A stretch of DNA of 64,000 bases from Accumulibacter sp964420975 (GTDB lineage: Bacteria > Pseudomonadota > Gammaproteobacteria > Burkholderiales > Rhodocyclaceae), in contig CAYQVH010000022.1 of the NCBI GenBank assembly GCA_964420975.1, forward strand, positions 4,915-68,914, written 5' to 3'. This document shows, one piece after another, positions 7,257 through 15,940 of this stretch; positions within the stretch are counted from its first letter, which is position 1; the number at the start of each line of letters is the position of its first letter. The translations under genes and the position numbers were made by a program. The notes below the pieces were generated by a model. The model made no database searches. It was given only the letters and a program-made list of their open reading frames with translations, and was not told the origin of the DNA.

Positions 7257-10200
7257 ATGGGCTGGGAACTCGAAGACGTCGAAAAGCCCTTCGTTGCCCA
7301 GTTGCAGGCCATGGGTTGGACCTCCGTTGAAGGCAGCCTTGACGCCCCAGCGCCCACTGGACGCAGCAACTTCACCGAGGTCATCCAGGAAGGCGCACTT
7401 CGCGAGCGTCTGCGCGCCCTGAACCCCGGGCCGGACGGCCAGCCCTGGCTGGACGATGCCCGCATCTCCGAAGCAGTCGGCGCCATCACCATCACCCGGC
7501 TCGGCACGCACAAGCTGATGGAGGCCAACCAGAAGGCGACCGAGATCCTGATCCGCGGCCTCACCGTCGAAGGACTACCCGGCTGGGACGGCGGGCGCGG
7601 CCAGACGATCCGCTACATCGACTGGGACACGCCGGCCAACAACCGCTTCACCGTCGTCAACCAGTACCGCGTCGATTGCCCGCCCGGCTTCAACTCGGCC
7701 AAGGCGTTCATCGTTCCCGACCTGGTGCTGCTGGTGAACGGCATCCCGCTGGTGGTGGTGGAGTGCAAGAGCCCGTCCATCCCCGAGCCCCTGGCCGAGG
7801 CGGTCGATCAGCTGCGCCGCTACAGCAATCAGCGCAAGGCGGCCTTCGAAGTGGACGACAACGAAGGCAACGAGGCGCTGTTCGCCACCAACCAGCTGCT
7901 GGTCGCTACCTGCTACGACGAGGCGCGGGCAGGCTGCGTCGGCGCGGTCTTCGAGCACTATGCGCAGTGGAAGACGGTGGTCGGCCCGATTGGTGACGGC
8001 AGCGAGATCGAGGTGGCGCAGGCGCTGGGCAAGACCACCCTGTCGGAGCAGGAGCGCCTGATCGCCGGCCTGCTCGCGCCGGCGCACCTGCTGGACGTGG
8101 TGAAGCACTTCCTGCTCTTCAGGCAGGTGGGCGGCCAAACCTTCAAGTCGGTCTGCCGTTACCAGCAGTACCGAGCGGTCAACCGCGCCATCGCCCGGCT
8201 CAAGACTGGCCAGACCCGGCTGCAGCACGGCGAGCACGACCAGCGTGGCGGCATCATCTGGCACACCCAGGGCTCGGGCAAGAGCCTGACGATGGTGTTC
8301 CTGGTGCGCAAGATGCGCGCGGACGCACAGCTGCGGCGCTTCAAGGTCATCGTCGTCACCGACCGCAAGGACCTGCAAAGCCAGCTTTCCGTGACCGCCA
8401 CGCTGACCGGCGAGGTGGTGGAAGTGGCAGACAGTACCGCGGTCGTGAAGGCGCTGGCACGGCGCAAGGGGCCGGGGCTGGTCTTCGCCACCATCCAGAA
8501 GTACCGTGACCCGGACACCGCGGGTGACGCGCCGCTGACGGCCGACGACCTGCCCAAGTTCGAAGAACCGAAAGCCAGCTACAAGGCAGGCGAGAAGTTC
8601 GAGGTGCTGAACGAGGACGACAGCATCCTCGTTCTGGTCGACGAAGCGCACCGCACCCAGGCCGGCGACCTGCACGCCAACCTGCTGGCCGGGCTGCCCA
8701 ACTGTGCGCGCATCGGCTTCACCGGCACCCCGATCATCATGGGTGAGAAGAAGCGCACCCACGAGATCTTCGGCGAGTTCATCGACCGCTACACGATCAA
8801 GGAGGCCGAGGCCGACGGCGCCACCGTGCCGGTACTGTACGAGGGCCGCACCGCCAACGGCGCCATCAAGGACGGCGCCAGCCTGGACGAACTGTTCGAG
8901 GACCTGTTCCGCCAGTACACACCCGAGGAACTGGAGGCGATCAAGCGGAAGTACGCCACCAGGGGCCACATCTTCGACGCCCCGGCGCTGATCGCCGACA
9001 AGGCACGCGACATCATCCGCCACTACGTCACCCACATCCTGCCCAATGGCTACAAGGCGCAGGTGGTGGCCTACAGCCGGCTGGCGGCGATCCGCTACTT
9101 CGAGGCGCTGAAGACGGCGCGCGCCGAGCTGCTGGCAGAAGCTGAAGAGTTGAGCCCGCACGACAAGGCGCTGGACGACGAGGCCCTGTGCCAGCGGCCG
9201 CCGAAGGTGCAGGCGGCGGTGCAGGCCTGGCGCTACCGCGAGACGCTGGCACGCATCGAGTTCGCGCCCATCATCTCGGGCAGCAACAACGACGATCCGG
9301 CCTGGAAGACCTGGACCGACGGCGCGGCGCACGAGCAGCTGATCAAGCGCTTCAAGAAGCCCTTGTTCCACGCCGAAGCCGCCAAGACCGACCCGCTGGC
9401 CTTCCTGGTGGTGAAGTCGATGCTGCTCACGGGCTTCGACGCGCCCATTGAAGGCGTGATGTACCTGGACCGGCCGATCCGCGAGGCGGAGCTGCTGCAG
9501 GCGATTGCCCGCGTCAACCGCACCGGTTTCGGCAAGCGCTGCGGCATCGTCGTGGACTACTACGGCGTGGCGCAGCACCTGAAGGAGGCGCTGGCCGCCT
9601 ACGCCGACGAGGATGTGCAAGGCGCTCTGGCCAGCCTGAAGGACGAGGTGCCGGTGCTGCGCGACCGGCACCTGCGCGTAGTGGACCTGTTCCGGCAGCG
9701 GGGCATCGAATCGCTGGAAGACACCGAAGCCTGCGTCGAGGCTTTGGGCAGCGAGAAGCTGCGGGCCGAGTTCGCGGTGAAGCTCAAGGCCTTCCTGGCG
9801 TCGCTGGACACGGTACTGCCGCGCCCCGAGGGGTTGCCGTACTCGGGCGACGCGAAGCGGCTGGCCTACCTCTACGCGCGGGCGCGCAACCGCTACAAGG
9901 ACACACCCGTTCTCGGCAGGGACGTCGGCGCCAAGGTGCGCAAGCTGATCGACGACCACGTGATCTCGCTGGGCATCGACCCGAAGATCCCGCCAATCCA
10001 GCTGACCGATGCCGAGTTCGACACGCACCTCGCCCGCGCGGCCAGCGACCGCGCCAAGGCCTCCGAGATGGAGCACGCGATTCGCTCCCACATCCGCAAG
10101 CACGCCGAAGAAGACCCGGTGCTGTACCGCAAGCTGTCGGAGCGGTTGAACGACCTCCTGAAGACCTTGGGTGAGCAGTGGAACGAAGTGATCGCCCAGC

Positions 10201-10580
10201 TGCAGAAGATCATCGATGAACTGCGCACGGGCAAGGCCGGCGCCGCCGATGCCCCGGGCGACCTGCCCGAATATTGCGCGCCCTTCCTGCGCACGGTGCT
10301 CGACGTGGTCTGCGCCGGGCAGACGCCGACGCCGGCCGAGCTGATCCGGCTGCAGGACGTGACCTTCGATCTGGTGGATCTGCTGGTTCAGGAACTGCAG
10401 GGAAACCGCAAGCTCTGGAGCCCACACAAGCGCGCGGCGCAAGATGAGCTGAACGGCCAATTGTTCGATCACTTGATGCGCCTGCGCCCACTGCTGGTGG
10501 ACGCCGACCAGGCCGGCGTGCTCGCCGACAAGCTGATGGAGCAGGCGCGCGCCAACCACGACAAGCTGGTTCAGGTGTGA
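7257..10580 (+). CDS. hsdR: Type I restriction-modification system, restriction/translocase subunit HsdR
   Basis: A 1107-residue subunit. The nuclease core shows D155 (FIVPDLVLLVNG) and the E169-x-K motif (VVVECKSPS). A superfamily 2 helicase motor follows, with Walker A QGSGKS (about 338-343), DEAH at 462-465, FTGTPI and QAIARVNRTG. HsdR cuts unmodified DNA after ATP-driven translocation in complex with HsdM and HsdS. The start at 7257 has an AGGA motif at 7246-7250; the frame stays open upstream to about 6897, but that part is only the shifted zinc-finger gene. A 113-base gap separates it from the toxin-antitoxin-like pair. Confidence 0.95.
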   Translation: MGWELEDVEKPFVAQLQAMGWTSVEGSLDAPAPTGRSNFTEVIQEGALRERLRALNPGPDGQPWLDDARISEAVGAITITRLGTHKLMEANQKATEILIRGLTVEGLPGWDGGRGQTIRYIDWDTPANNRFTVVNQYRVDCPPGFNSAKAFIVPDLVLLVNGIPLVVVECKSPSIPEPLAEAVDQLRRYSNQRKAAFEVDDNEGNEALFATNQLLVATCYDEARAGCVGAVFEHYAQWKTVVGPIGDGSEIEVAQALGKTTLSEQERLIAGLLAPAHLLDVVKHFLLFRQVGGQTFKSVCRYQQYRAVNRAIARLKTGQTRLQHGEHDQRGGIIWHTQGSGKSLTMVFLVRKMRADAQLRRFKVIVVTDRKDLQSQLSVTATLTGEVVEVADSTAVVKALARRKGPGLVFATIQKYRDPDTAGDAPLTADDLPKFEEPKASYKAGEKFEVLNEDDSILVLVDEAHRTQAGDLHANLLAGLPNCARIGFTGTPIIMGEKKRTHEIFGEFIDRYTIKEAEADGATVPVLYEGRTANGAIKDGASLDELFEDLFRQYTPEELEAIKRKYATRGHIFDAPALIADKARDIIRHYVTHILPNGYKAQVVAYSRLAAIRYFEALKTARAELLAEAEELSPHDKALDDEALCQRPPKVQAAVQAWRYRETLARIEFAPIISGSNNDDPAWKTWTDGAAHEQLIKRFKKPLFHAEAAKTDPLAFLVVKSMLLTGFDAPIEGVMYLDRPIREAELLQAIARVNRTGFGKRCGIVVDYYGVAQHLKEALAAYADEDVQGALASLKDEVPVLRDRHLRVVDLFRQRGIESLEDTEACVEALGSEKLRAEFAVKLKAFLASLDTVLPRPEGLPYSGDAKRLAYLYARARNRYKDTPVLGRDVGAKVRKLIDDHVISLGIDPKIPPIQLTDAEFDTHLARAASDRAKASEMEHAIRSHIRKHAEEDPVLYRKLSERLNDLLKTLGEQWNEVIAQLQKIIDELRTGKAGAADAPGDLPEYCAPFLRTVLDVVCAGQTPTPAELIRLQDVTFDLVDLLVQELQGNRKLWSPHKRAAQDELNGQLFDHLMRLRPLLVDADQAGVLADKLMEQARANHDKLVQV

Positions 10581-11269
10581 TGATGGTCGTGGACGATCTG
10601 CAGTTCGCGGTGCGGCACAGCGCACGTCGCAGAACGATGCAGATTACGGTCGAGCGCGACGGGGGTCTGGTGTTGTCTGTCCCGCAGCAGGTGGACGAGG
10701 CTCGGCTTCGTGCCTTCGTGCAGGAAAAGCGCTTCTGGATCTACACCAAGCTGGCCGAGAAGGACCGCCTGCAGCGCCAGGTGCCGCGCAAGGAGTTTGT
10801 CGGTGGCGAGGGCTTCCTTTACCTCGGACGCAGTCACCGACTGAAGCTGGTCGACGAGCAGGACGTGCCGCTGAAACTGGCGGGCGGGCGCTTCTGCTTG
10901 CGCCACGACGTCTTGTCGGGTGCGCGCGAGCACTTCGTTCGCTGGTACAGCGAGCGTGCGAAAACCTGGCTGTCGAGTCGCGTGGTCGAGTATCAGTGCC
11001 GGATGGAGGTCAAGCCTTCCGGCGTGAAAGTGCAGGACCTGGGCTACCGCTGGGGCTCGTGCGGCAAGGGTGACTGGCTCTACTTCCACTGGAAGGCGAT
11101 CCTGCTTCCGGCGCGCATCGCCGAGTACGTGGTGGTGCACGAAATCGCCCATCTGCACGAGCCGCACCACACGCCGGCCTTCTGGCTGCGTGTGGAGCGC
11201 GCTATGCCGGACTACACGCAGCGCAAGGGCTGGCTGGCCGAGCACGGAATCGAGGTCGAGGGGATCTGA
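10580..11269 (+). CDS. M48/YgjP-like zinc metallopeptidase (WLM/SprT-like)
   Basis: A protein of about 229 residues whose C-terminal half carries the zinc motif HEIAHLHEPHH (HExxH), preceded by LGYRWGSCGKGDWLYFHWK, the signature of the YgjP/DUF45 family. It starts at the stop of hsdR (TGATG); a GTG three bases earlier is also possible. Proteins of this family are repeatedly found as the last gene of type I restriction operons. The role there is unknown; trimming of HsdR, as ClpXP does in enteric bacteria, is a guess. Confidence 0.85.
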   Translation: MMVVDDLQFAVRHSARRRTMQITVERDGGLVLSVPQQVDEARLRAFVQEKRFWIYTKLAEKDRLQRQVPRKEFVGGEGFLYLGRSHRLKLVDEQDVPLKLAGGRFCLRHDVLSGAREHFVRWYSERAKTWLSSRVVEYQCRMEVKPSGVKVQDLGYRWGSCGKGDWLYFHWKAILLPARIAEYVVVHEIAHLHEPHHTPAFWLRVERAMPDYTQRKGWLAEHGIEVEGI

Positions 11270-11401
11270 AAACGATGGCGGACTACTTCACCATTTGCCA
11301 CTTCAAGCGGCTTAACCGATGGAAGGGGTCGAAGCGCGGCGGTCTGTAGTTGTCGTCTCGGGCGCCGCAGTCGTATACTTCGTCCCTTTTGCGAGATCGC
11401 G

Positions 11402-12754
11402 TTGGATTCTACGCCCTCCGAAACGACCGCTCTGCCGGTAGTGGCGAGCGGAACTCCAAAGCGCCTGGCGTGTGCTTGGCTGTGGCTCGGCGTCCTGGCG
11501 CTGATCGGCTCGGGACTGCTGGCGGTTCTTCTCGTTCTGTCGCGGACCCCCGGGATTCAGGACGTCTTCCCGCTGAAGGATCTGTTTCGCGCCGCCTTGG
11601 TCGTGCACGTCGACCTTTCGGTCGCGGTCTGGTTCATGGCTTTCGCCGCCGTCATCTGGAGCGCTGTCGGCAGCGCGCGTCTGGCTGCGATCGGCTGGGG
11701 GGGCTTTGCGCTGGCGGCGCTGGGGACGCTGTTGATGAGCGTCTCGCCGTTCTTTCCGGGCGCCGAACCGGTGCTCAACAATTACATTCCGGTGCTCAAG
11801 CAGCCGCTGTTCTTCGCGGCGCTGGGGATCTTCGCGGCCGGTTCGACCTTGACCGTATTCCGCGCCTTGCTCACGATCCGGCCTCAAGGATGGCGCGGCG
11901 ATCCCTTGCTGCTCGGCGCTCTGCTCGGCGCGCTTGCCGCGGCGCTGGCGCTGGCGGCCTTCTTCTGGTCAGCGCTGGCGGTGCCCTGGATCGACGCCGT
12001 GCTCTACTACGAAGTGCTCTTTTGGGGCGGTGGACATACCCTGCAGTTTCAGCATGCGTTGCTGATGATCGTTGCCTGGCTGTGGATTGCTGCCCAGCTC
12101 GGGCGGCCGGCGACGCTGTCACCGCGCGCGCTGGCGGTGCTTTTCTGGCTGGCTGCGCTGCCCTTGCTCGCCGTCCCGGCGATCTACCTGCTGGTTCCCG
12201 TCGGTTCTTTGCCACACGTGGAACTCTTCGCCAAGCTGATGATCTGGGGGCATCCGTACATGGCGCCGCTCGCCGGCCTGGCCGCGTTGCTGCTCTGGCG
12301 CACGCGCCGCTTGCCGGCGGCACCGGCGAAATCTGCGTTCGCGGCTTCGTTCGTTCTCTTTGCGCTGGGAGGGGTGCTCGGCTACCTGATTCACGGGGTC
12401 AATGTCGTCATTCCCGCGCACTACCACGGCTCGACGGTTGGCGTGACCCTGGCGTTCATGGGGCTGACCTACGTCCTCCTGCCCAAGCTGGGGTTTGCGC
12501 CGGCCACCGGGCGAATGGCCGTCTGGCAACCCTATGTCTATGGCTGCGGCCAACTCTTGCATGTGCTGGGCCTGGCGTGGTCGGGAGGCTACGGCGTTCA
12601 GCGCAAGGTGGCTGGCGCCGACCAGTTTCTGACGACGCTGCCGCAGAAGGTCGGCATGGGCATGATGGGGCTTGGCGGCCTGATCGCGGTCGTCGGCGGC
12701 CTGATGTTTGTCGTCGTCTGCCTGCGGGCGATGTCGCGCCGGCAGTCGCCGTGA
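11402..12754 (+). CDS. Heme-copper oxidase superfamily subunit I-like protein (orphan, NO-reductase-like)
   Basis: A 450-residue, highly hydrophobic protein with about 12 membrane segments. Histidines fall where heme-copper oxidases bind their cofactors: H69 in helix II, H212 (GGGHTLQF) in helix VI, H284 (IWGHPYM) in helix VII, and H340/H342 (AHYH) in helix X. The Tyr four residues after the helix VI His, typical of oxygen-reducing oxidases, is Phe216, and helix VII has one His instead of the usual pair. No subunit II or cytochrome subunit is next to it. This fits a NO-reductase-like or divergent single-subunit member. The start codon is TTG; its gene overlaps the next one (GTGA). Confidence 0.75.
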   Translation: MDSTPSETTALPVVASGTPKRLACAWLWLGVLALIGSGLLAVLLVLSRTPGIQDVFPLKDLFRAALVVHVDLSVAVWFMAFAAVIWSAVGSARLAAIGWGGFALAALGTLLMSVSPFFPGAEPVLNNYIPVLKQPLFFAALGIFAAGSTLTVFRALLTIRPQGWRGDPLLLGALLGALAAALALAAFFWSALAVPWIDAVLYYEVLFWGGGHTLQFQHALLMIVAWLWIAAQLGRPATLSPRALAVLFWLAALPLLAVPAIYLLVPVGSLPHVELFAKLMIWGHPYMAPLAGLAALLLWRTRRLPAAPAKSAFAASFVLFALGGVLGYLIHGVNVVIPAHYHGSTVGVTLAFMGLTYVLLPKLGFAPATGRMAVWQPYVYGCGQLLHVLGLAWSGGYGVQRKVAGADQFLTTLPQKVGMGMMGLGGLIAVVGGLMFVVVCLRAMSRRQSP

Positions 12755-13329
12755 GGCAGCCGCTGGCGTTTGCGCTGACGCTGGCGGCCGGCGTCGTCAC
12801 GCTGGCGAGTGTCGGCTGGCTGGCGTACCGCGTTTTCGAGCACAGCCGGATGGCGACGGCGGGCATCCCCTCGTCGGTGTCGTCGTCGCGTCAGGGCGAG
12901 ATCGGCCAGGCGGCCGCCGACGCTGTGATGCAATGGGTCTTGCCGGATCTCGAAGGTGGCCAACAAGGTCTGGGGCAATGGCGAGGCAAGGTGCTGGTGG
13001 TTAACTTCTGGGCCAGCTGGTGTGCGCCCTGCGTCGAGGAGATGCCTTCGTTCTCACGACTGCACGAACGCTACGCCGGGCAGGGGGTACAGTTCGTCGG
13101 TGTCGGTATGGACGACACGGACAATCTGCGGGCCTTCCTCAGGAACCGGCCGGTCAGTTACCCGGTGTTGGTGATGGCGCCGGCCGGCGTTGACACGCCG
13201 GCGTTGCCGATCAACGGCTTGCCGCTGACCTTGGTCATCGATCGCGACGGGCGCCTCGACATGAGTCGCCTCGGACGCCTGGACGAGGCGCGGCTGGAGT
13301 CCGTGTTGCGTCGTTTGCTCGCGCCGTGA
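12751..13329 (+). CDS. TlpA-family thioredoxin-like protein (periplasmic, membrane-anchored)
   Basis: A 192-residue protein with one N-terminal membrane helix (LAFALTLAAGVVTLASVGWL) and a thioredoxin fold with WASWCAPC as redox motif. Such proteins keep periplasmic cysteines reduced, for cytochrome c or CuA assembly. The GTG start overlaps the stop of the oxidase-like gene, so the two are translationally coupled. This suggests a role in maturing that enzyme or NosZ. A second TlpA-type gene closes the nos cluster at 26213. Confidence 0.9.
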   Translation: MRQPLAFALTLAAGVVTLASVGWLAYRVFEHSRMATAGIPSSVSSSRQGEIGQAAADAVMQWVLPDLEGGQQGLGQWRGKVLVVNFWASWCAPCVEEMPSFSRLHERYAGQGVQFVGVGMDDTDNLRAFLRNRPVSYPVLVMAPAGVDTPALPINGLPLTLVIDRDGRLDMSRLGRLDEARLESVLRRLLAP

Positions 13330-13417
13330 GAACTGATCGGAACCGCGCACTGCGTGGCGGGCGGTTCGACGGGCTTCGCCGGCAACGGGTATCGGCCAGG
13401 CGCGGGGGAGGGTGGCC

Positions 13418-14182
13418 ATGATCAACCCCTTTGGTGCCATCGCACTCATGACAGCGACCGCGGTGTTTGCCGCCGACGAGCTGCCGGCGGGCAACTGCCG
13501 ACTGCCGCAAGCGGCGACCGACTTGTCGCAGTGCGATTTCTCGCGGCAGAAACTCGTCGGCCGCGACTTGCGCGGAGCGCGTCTTGCCGGCGCGAAGCTG
13601 GAAAGCGCCGACTTTCGCCGGGCCAACCTGTCGGGGTCGGACCTGCGCGGCAGCAACGCCAAGTGGGCGAATTTCACCGCCGCCAATCTCGCCGGCGCCG
13701 ACTTGCGCAATGCCGATCTTTTTCACGCGACGTTTGACGACGCCGATCTCAGCGACGCACAGTTCGGCGGCGCCTACCTGTTTGGCGCCAACCTGATCGG
13801 CGCCCGTGCACCGCGCGCCAACTTTTCGGGCGCTTACCTGAAGGACATCCTGATGGAGGGGATCGACCTTTCCGGCGGGTCGATTCGCGACTGCTACGCC
13901 TTTCGTGGCGTCTTCTCGGGTGCTCAACTGCGGGGAACCGACCTCAGCGGCGCCGACCTGACCGGCGCGGCACTCGACCAGGTGGATTTCTCGAACGGCA
14001 AGCTCGTCGCGACCCGGCTTGCCGGCGCCACCCTGCGCCACGCCGTTTTTCGGGGCGCCAATCTCGAAGCCGCGACGTTCAGCAACGCCGACGTCTGGAA
14101 TGCGAACTTCGACGGCGCATTGAACGCCGCCGACAGCGTTCGCGAGGCGCTTGCCGAGCCTTTCGTCGTTCGACCGCGCTGA
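13418..14182 (+). CDS. Exported pentapeptide-repeat protein in the nos region
   Basis: A 254-residue protein with a Sec-type signal peptide (MINPFGAIALMTATAVFA) and an almost continuous run of A(D/N)LxG-type pentapeptides (GADLRNADLF, FSGAYL, GTDLSGADLTGAALDQ). It should fold as a right-handed quadrilateral beta-helix in the periplasm. Near residue 30 it has the pair C...C (GNCRLPQAATDLSQCDF). The ATG at 13418 follows GGGGGAGGG. Function is unknown; the place suggests copper or NosZ assembly, which is speculation. Confidence 0.85.
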   Translation: MINPFGAIALMTATAVFAADELPAGNCRLPQAATDLSQCDFSRQKLVGRDLRGARLAGAKLESADFRRANLSGSDLRGSNAKWANFTAANLAGADLRNADLFHATFDDADLSDAQFGGAYLFGANLIGARAPRANFSGAYLKDILMEGIDLSGGSIRDCYAFRGVFSGAQLRGTDLSGADLTGAALDQVDFSNGKLVATRLAGATLRHAVFRGANLEAATFSNADVWNANFDGALNAADSVREALAEPFVVRPR

Positions 14183-14189
14183 TCCCACG

Positions 14190-14807
14190 ATGTCTTTTCC
14201 CGACTTCTATGCGGCTGTGCCGCGGCTCCGTGTGTACGATCCGCTGGCTGACTTCCTGGGTGCCAGCGTCGACGGCATCGTCGACTATGGCTATGCGGAC
14301 GCGGTCAAGCTCGCTGGCCATTCGTGTCCGACCGTGGCGTCGGCGTATGGACTGACCCGGCAAGCCCTGCTCACGCTCTACGGTGACGAATTGCCCGAGC
14401 GCGGGAGGGTCCAGGTGGAGTTTGCAGGATCAGCCGGCGAAGGGACGAACGGCGTGGTCGCTGCCGTCGTTTCGCTGCTCACCGGCGCCGCCGGTGAGGG
14501 CGGCTTCAAGGGGCTCGGCGGACAGTTTGAACGACGAGGCCTGTTGTCGTTCGGCGCTCGTTTGCCGCTGGCGATTCGCTTTCGTCGCTGTGACGGCCGC
14601 GGCGTCGTCGATGCCGGCGTCGATCTGTCTGCCGTCGCCGTCGATCCGGCGATGGGCCGCTTGCTGCCGCGTTGCCTCGCCGGACTGGCGGACCGTGACG
14701 AGGTGCAAGGTTTCCGCGCCCTCTGGCAGGATCGCGTACGGCGCATTCTGCTCGACCACGGCGACGATCCGGCAGTGTTCGTCATCCGCCGCGGTCGGTT
14801 TCAATGA
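14190..14807 (+). CDS. FmdE-like protein (formylmethanofuran dehydrogenase subunit E family)
   Basis: A 205-residue cytoplasmic protein. The segment KLAGHSCPTVASAYGLTRQA (H44-x-C46) and the following VEFAGSAGEGTNGVVA fit the N-terminal domain of the FmdE family, which binds metal through a His/Cys site. No C-terminal zinc ribbon is present. It lies seven bases after the pentapeptide gene and overlaps by seven bases the end of the convergent copper chaperone gene. It may be a metal or cofactor handling protein tied to the nos region; its function is not established. Confidence 0.65.
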   Translation: MSFPDFYAAVPRLRVYDPLADFLGASVDGIVDYGYADAVKLAGHSCPTVASAYGLTRQALLTLYGDELPERGRVQVEFAGSAGEGTNGVVAAVVSLLTGAAGEGGFKGLGGQFERRGLLSFGARLPLAIRFRRCDGRGVVDAGVDLSAVAVDPAMGRLLPRCLAGLADRDEVQGFRALWQDRVRRILLDHGDDPAVFVIRRGRFQ

Positions 14808-15277
14808 TGGGGGTGCCGGCTCGTGCTCTCGGGTTCGGGATGGAAGCGGCGCACCGGCGCTGCGATCACCTGCTGGCTGTCGTCGTCGAAGTTCAGCGTG
14901 ATCGATACGGTCTGACCTTCGGTGAGCGCGCCTCGCAGGCCGATCAGCATCAGGTGATCCGCTCCCGATTTCAGGGTTACCTGAGAACCGGCCTTGATCT
15001 CGATGCCGGTCAGCGCGCGCATCCGGAGTACGCCGTCATCGTTGTAATGGGTATGCAGCTCGACGCGGCTGACCAGCGGGCTGCTCGCGCCGACCAGACG
15101 GCGGTCACTCGCTCCCTGATTGTGCAGCGTCATGAACGCGGCACTGTTCGCTGACCCCGGCGGGGCCAGGCGGACTTGCGCCGCGGTCACCACGACGTCG
15201 GCAAGGGCCGTCGACACGCCTGACAACTGCACGAAAAGCAGGAGCAAGGAGCGTAGTGCGCGTCGGGCAGGTGTCAT
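14801..15277 (-). CDS. PCuAC-type periplasmic copper(I) chaperone
   Basis: A 158-residue exported protein (signal LRSLLLLFVQLSGVSTALA). It has the exact Cu(I) ligand spacing of this family, H-x10-M-x21-H-x-M, at H75, M86, H108 and M110. PCuAC proteins deliver copper to CuA centres. The context next to nosZ argues for loading NosZ CuA or CuZ. The start at 15277 is chosen because a longer frame would overlap the upstream gene; it leaves a 16-base gap to it. Confidence 0.92.
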   Translation of the reverse strand: MTPARRALRSLLLLFVQLSGVSTALADVVVTAAQVRLAPPGSANSAAFMTLHNQGASDRRLVGASSPLVSRVELHTHYNDDGVLRMRALTGIEIKAGSQVTLKSGADHLMLIGLRGALTEGQTVSITLNFDDDSQQVIAAPVRRFHPEPESTSRHPHH

Positions 15278-15293
15278 CGATTGGCGGACGGTG

Positions 15294-15767
15294 TCAACGA
15301 CCGATGAAGAAGCGAAAAGGTACCGCAATGACGGTCGGGCCGGTGTCGACCAGCACCGTCGCCTCCCACTCCATGACGCCGGTGATGCACACCGGCAGAC
15401 TGGCTTGGCCGACGAATACGAAGCGACCGGCGTCGCCGGACTGACGTTGCAACGCCGGCCGATTGTAGCCCATCTTCATTTCGGCGCCGGCAAAGTCAAC
15501 TTCGGCCTTGCGCACCGCCCCACCGCTGACGGTGAGCAATAATTGTAACGGCCGTAAGGCGGCGATTGGCCGGGGCTCGATCGCGAACTCGATCTGACTG
15601 CCGTCGGGCAGCGACGCCCGGCAAGGATGCCGATTCAGGTCGCAGTCTGAAAGCGGCAGCACGACGTCGGTCTTGGGTTTCAGCAACGGCGCCAAGTGAT
15701 AGCCGGCGAAGCCGAGGGTGATCAGCAGCAACAGGATGGCGGCGTCGAGCAGCAGTTTTCGGGTCAT
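15294..15767 (-). CDS. Membrane-anchored periplasmic hypothetical protein (copper-handling candidate)
   Basis: A 157-residue protein with an N-terminal helix (LLLDAAILLLLITLGFAGYH) and a beta-rich periplasmic part. Visible candidate metal ligands are GAEMKMGYN and two Cys (LSDCDLNRHPC). The layout resembles FixH/YtkA-like copper proteins, but no family can be named with certainty. It is the first gene of a two-gene minus-strand operon with the PCuAC chaperone and diverges from nosZ. Confidence 0.65.
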   Translation of the reverse strand: MTRKLLLDAAILLLLITLGFAGYHLAPLLKPKTDVVLPLSDCDLNRHPCRASLPDGSQIEFAIEPRPIAALRPLQLLLTVSGGAVRKAEVDFAGAEMKMGYNRPALQRQSGDAGRFVFVGQASLPVCITGVMEWEATVLVDTGPTVIAVPFRFFIGR

Positions 15768-15812
15768 TGGGTCGGTGCGCCGGCGTGGGTGGGGTCGAGA
15801 GGGGCGCTGGTT

Positions 15813-15826
15813 TTGATCCAGCTTAA
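15813..15826 (+). promoter_or_regulatory. FNR/FixK-type site upstream of nosZ
   Basis: TTGATCCAGCTTAA matches TTGAT-N4-ATCAA at 8 of 10 positions. A -10-like GACAAT at 15849-15854 places the site at -41.5 from the predicted start of transcription (15861), the class II activator position. The nosZ start codon is at 15941. Confidence 0.5.
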
Positions 15827-15940
15827 ATTATCCGGCGCTACATGCGACGACAATGTGCGGCATATTGCCGCAGTCGCGCGTAGTCGCAGGGCGATGGGGT
15901 GAAGACGGGTGTCGGCAAACTGAACTCAGGGAGAGTCGAG

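Noticed and set aside
7575..10625. 1016-codon open frame opposite hsdR
   Set aside because: It is an antisense shadow of a GC-rich gene with full HsdR motifs and shows no family features.
11312..11887. Minus-strand open frame before the oxidase-like gene
   Set aside because: It overlaps the oxidase-like gene, is Arg/Gln-rich and looks like a GC-driven shadow.
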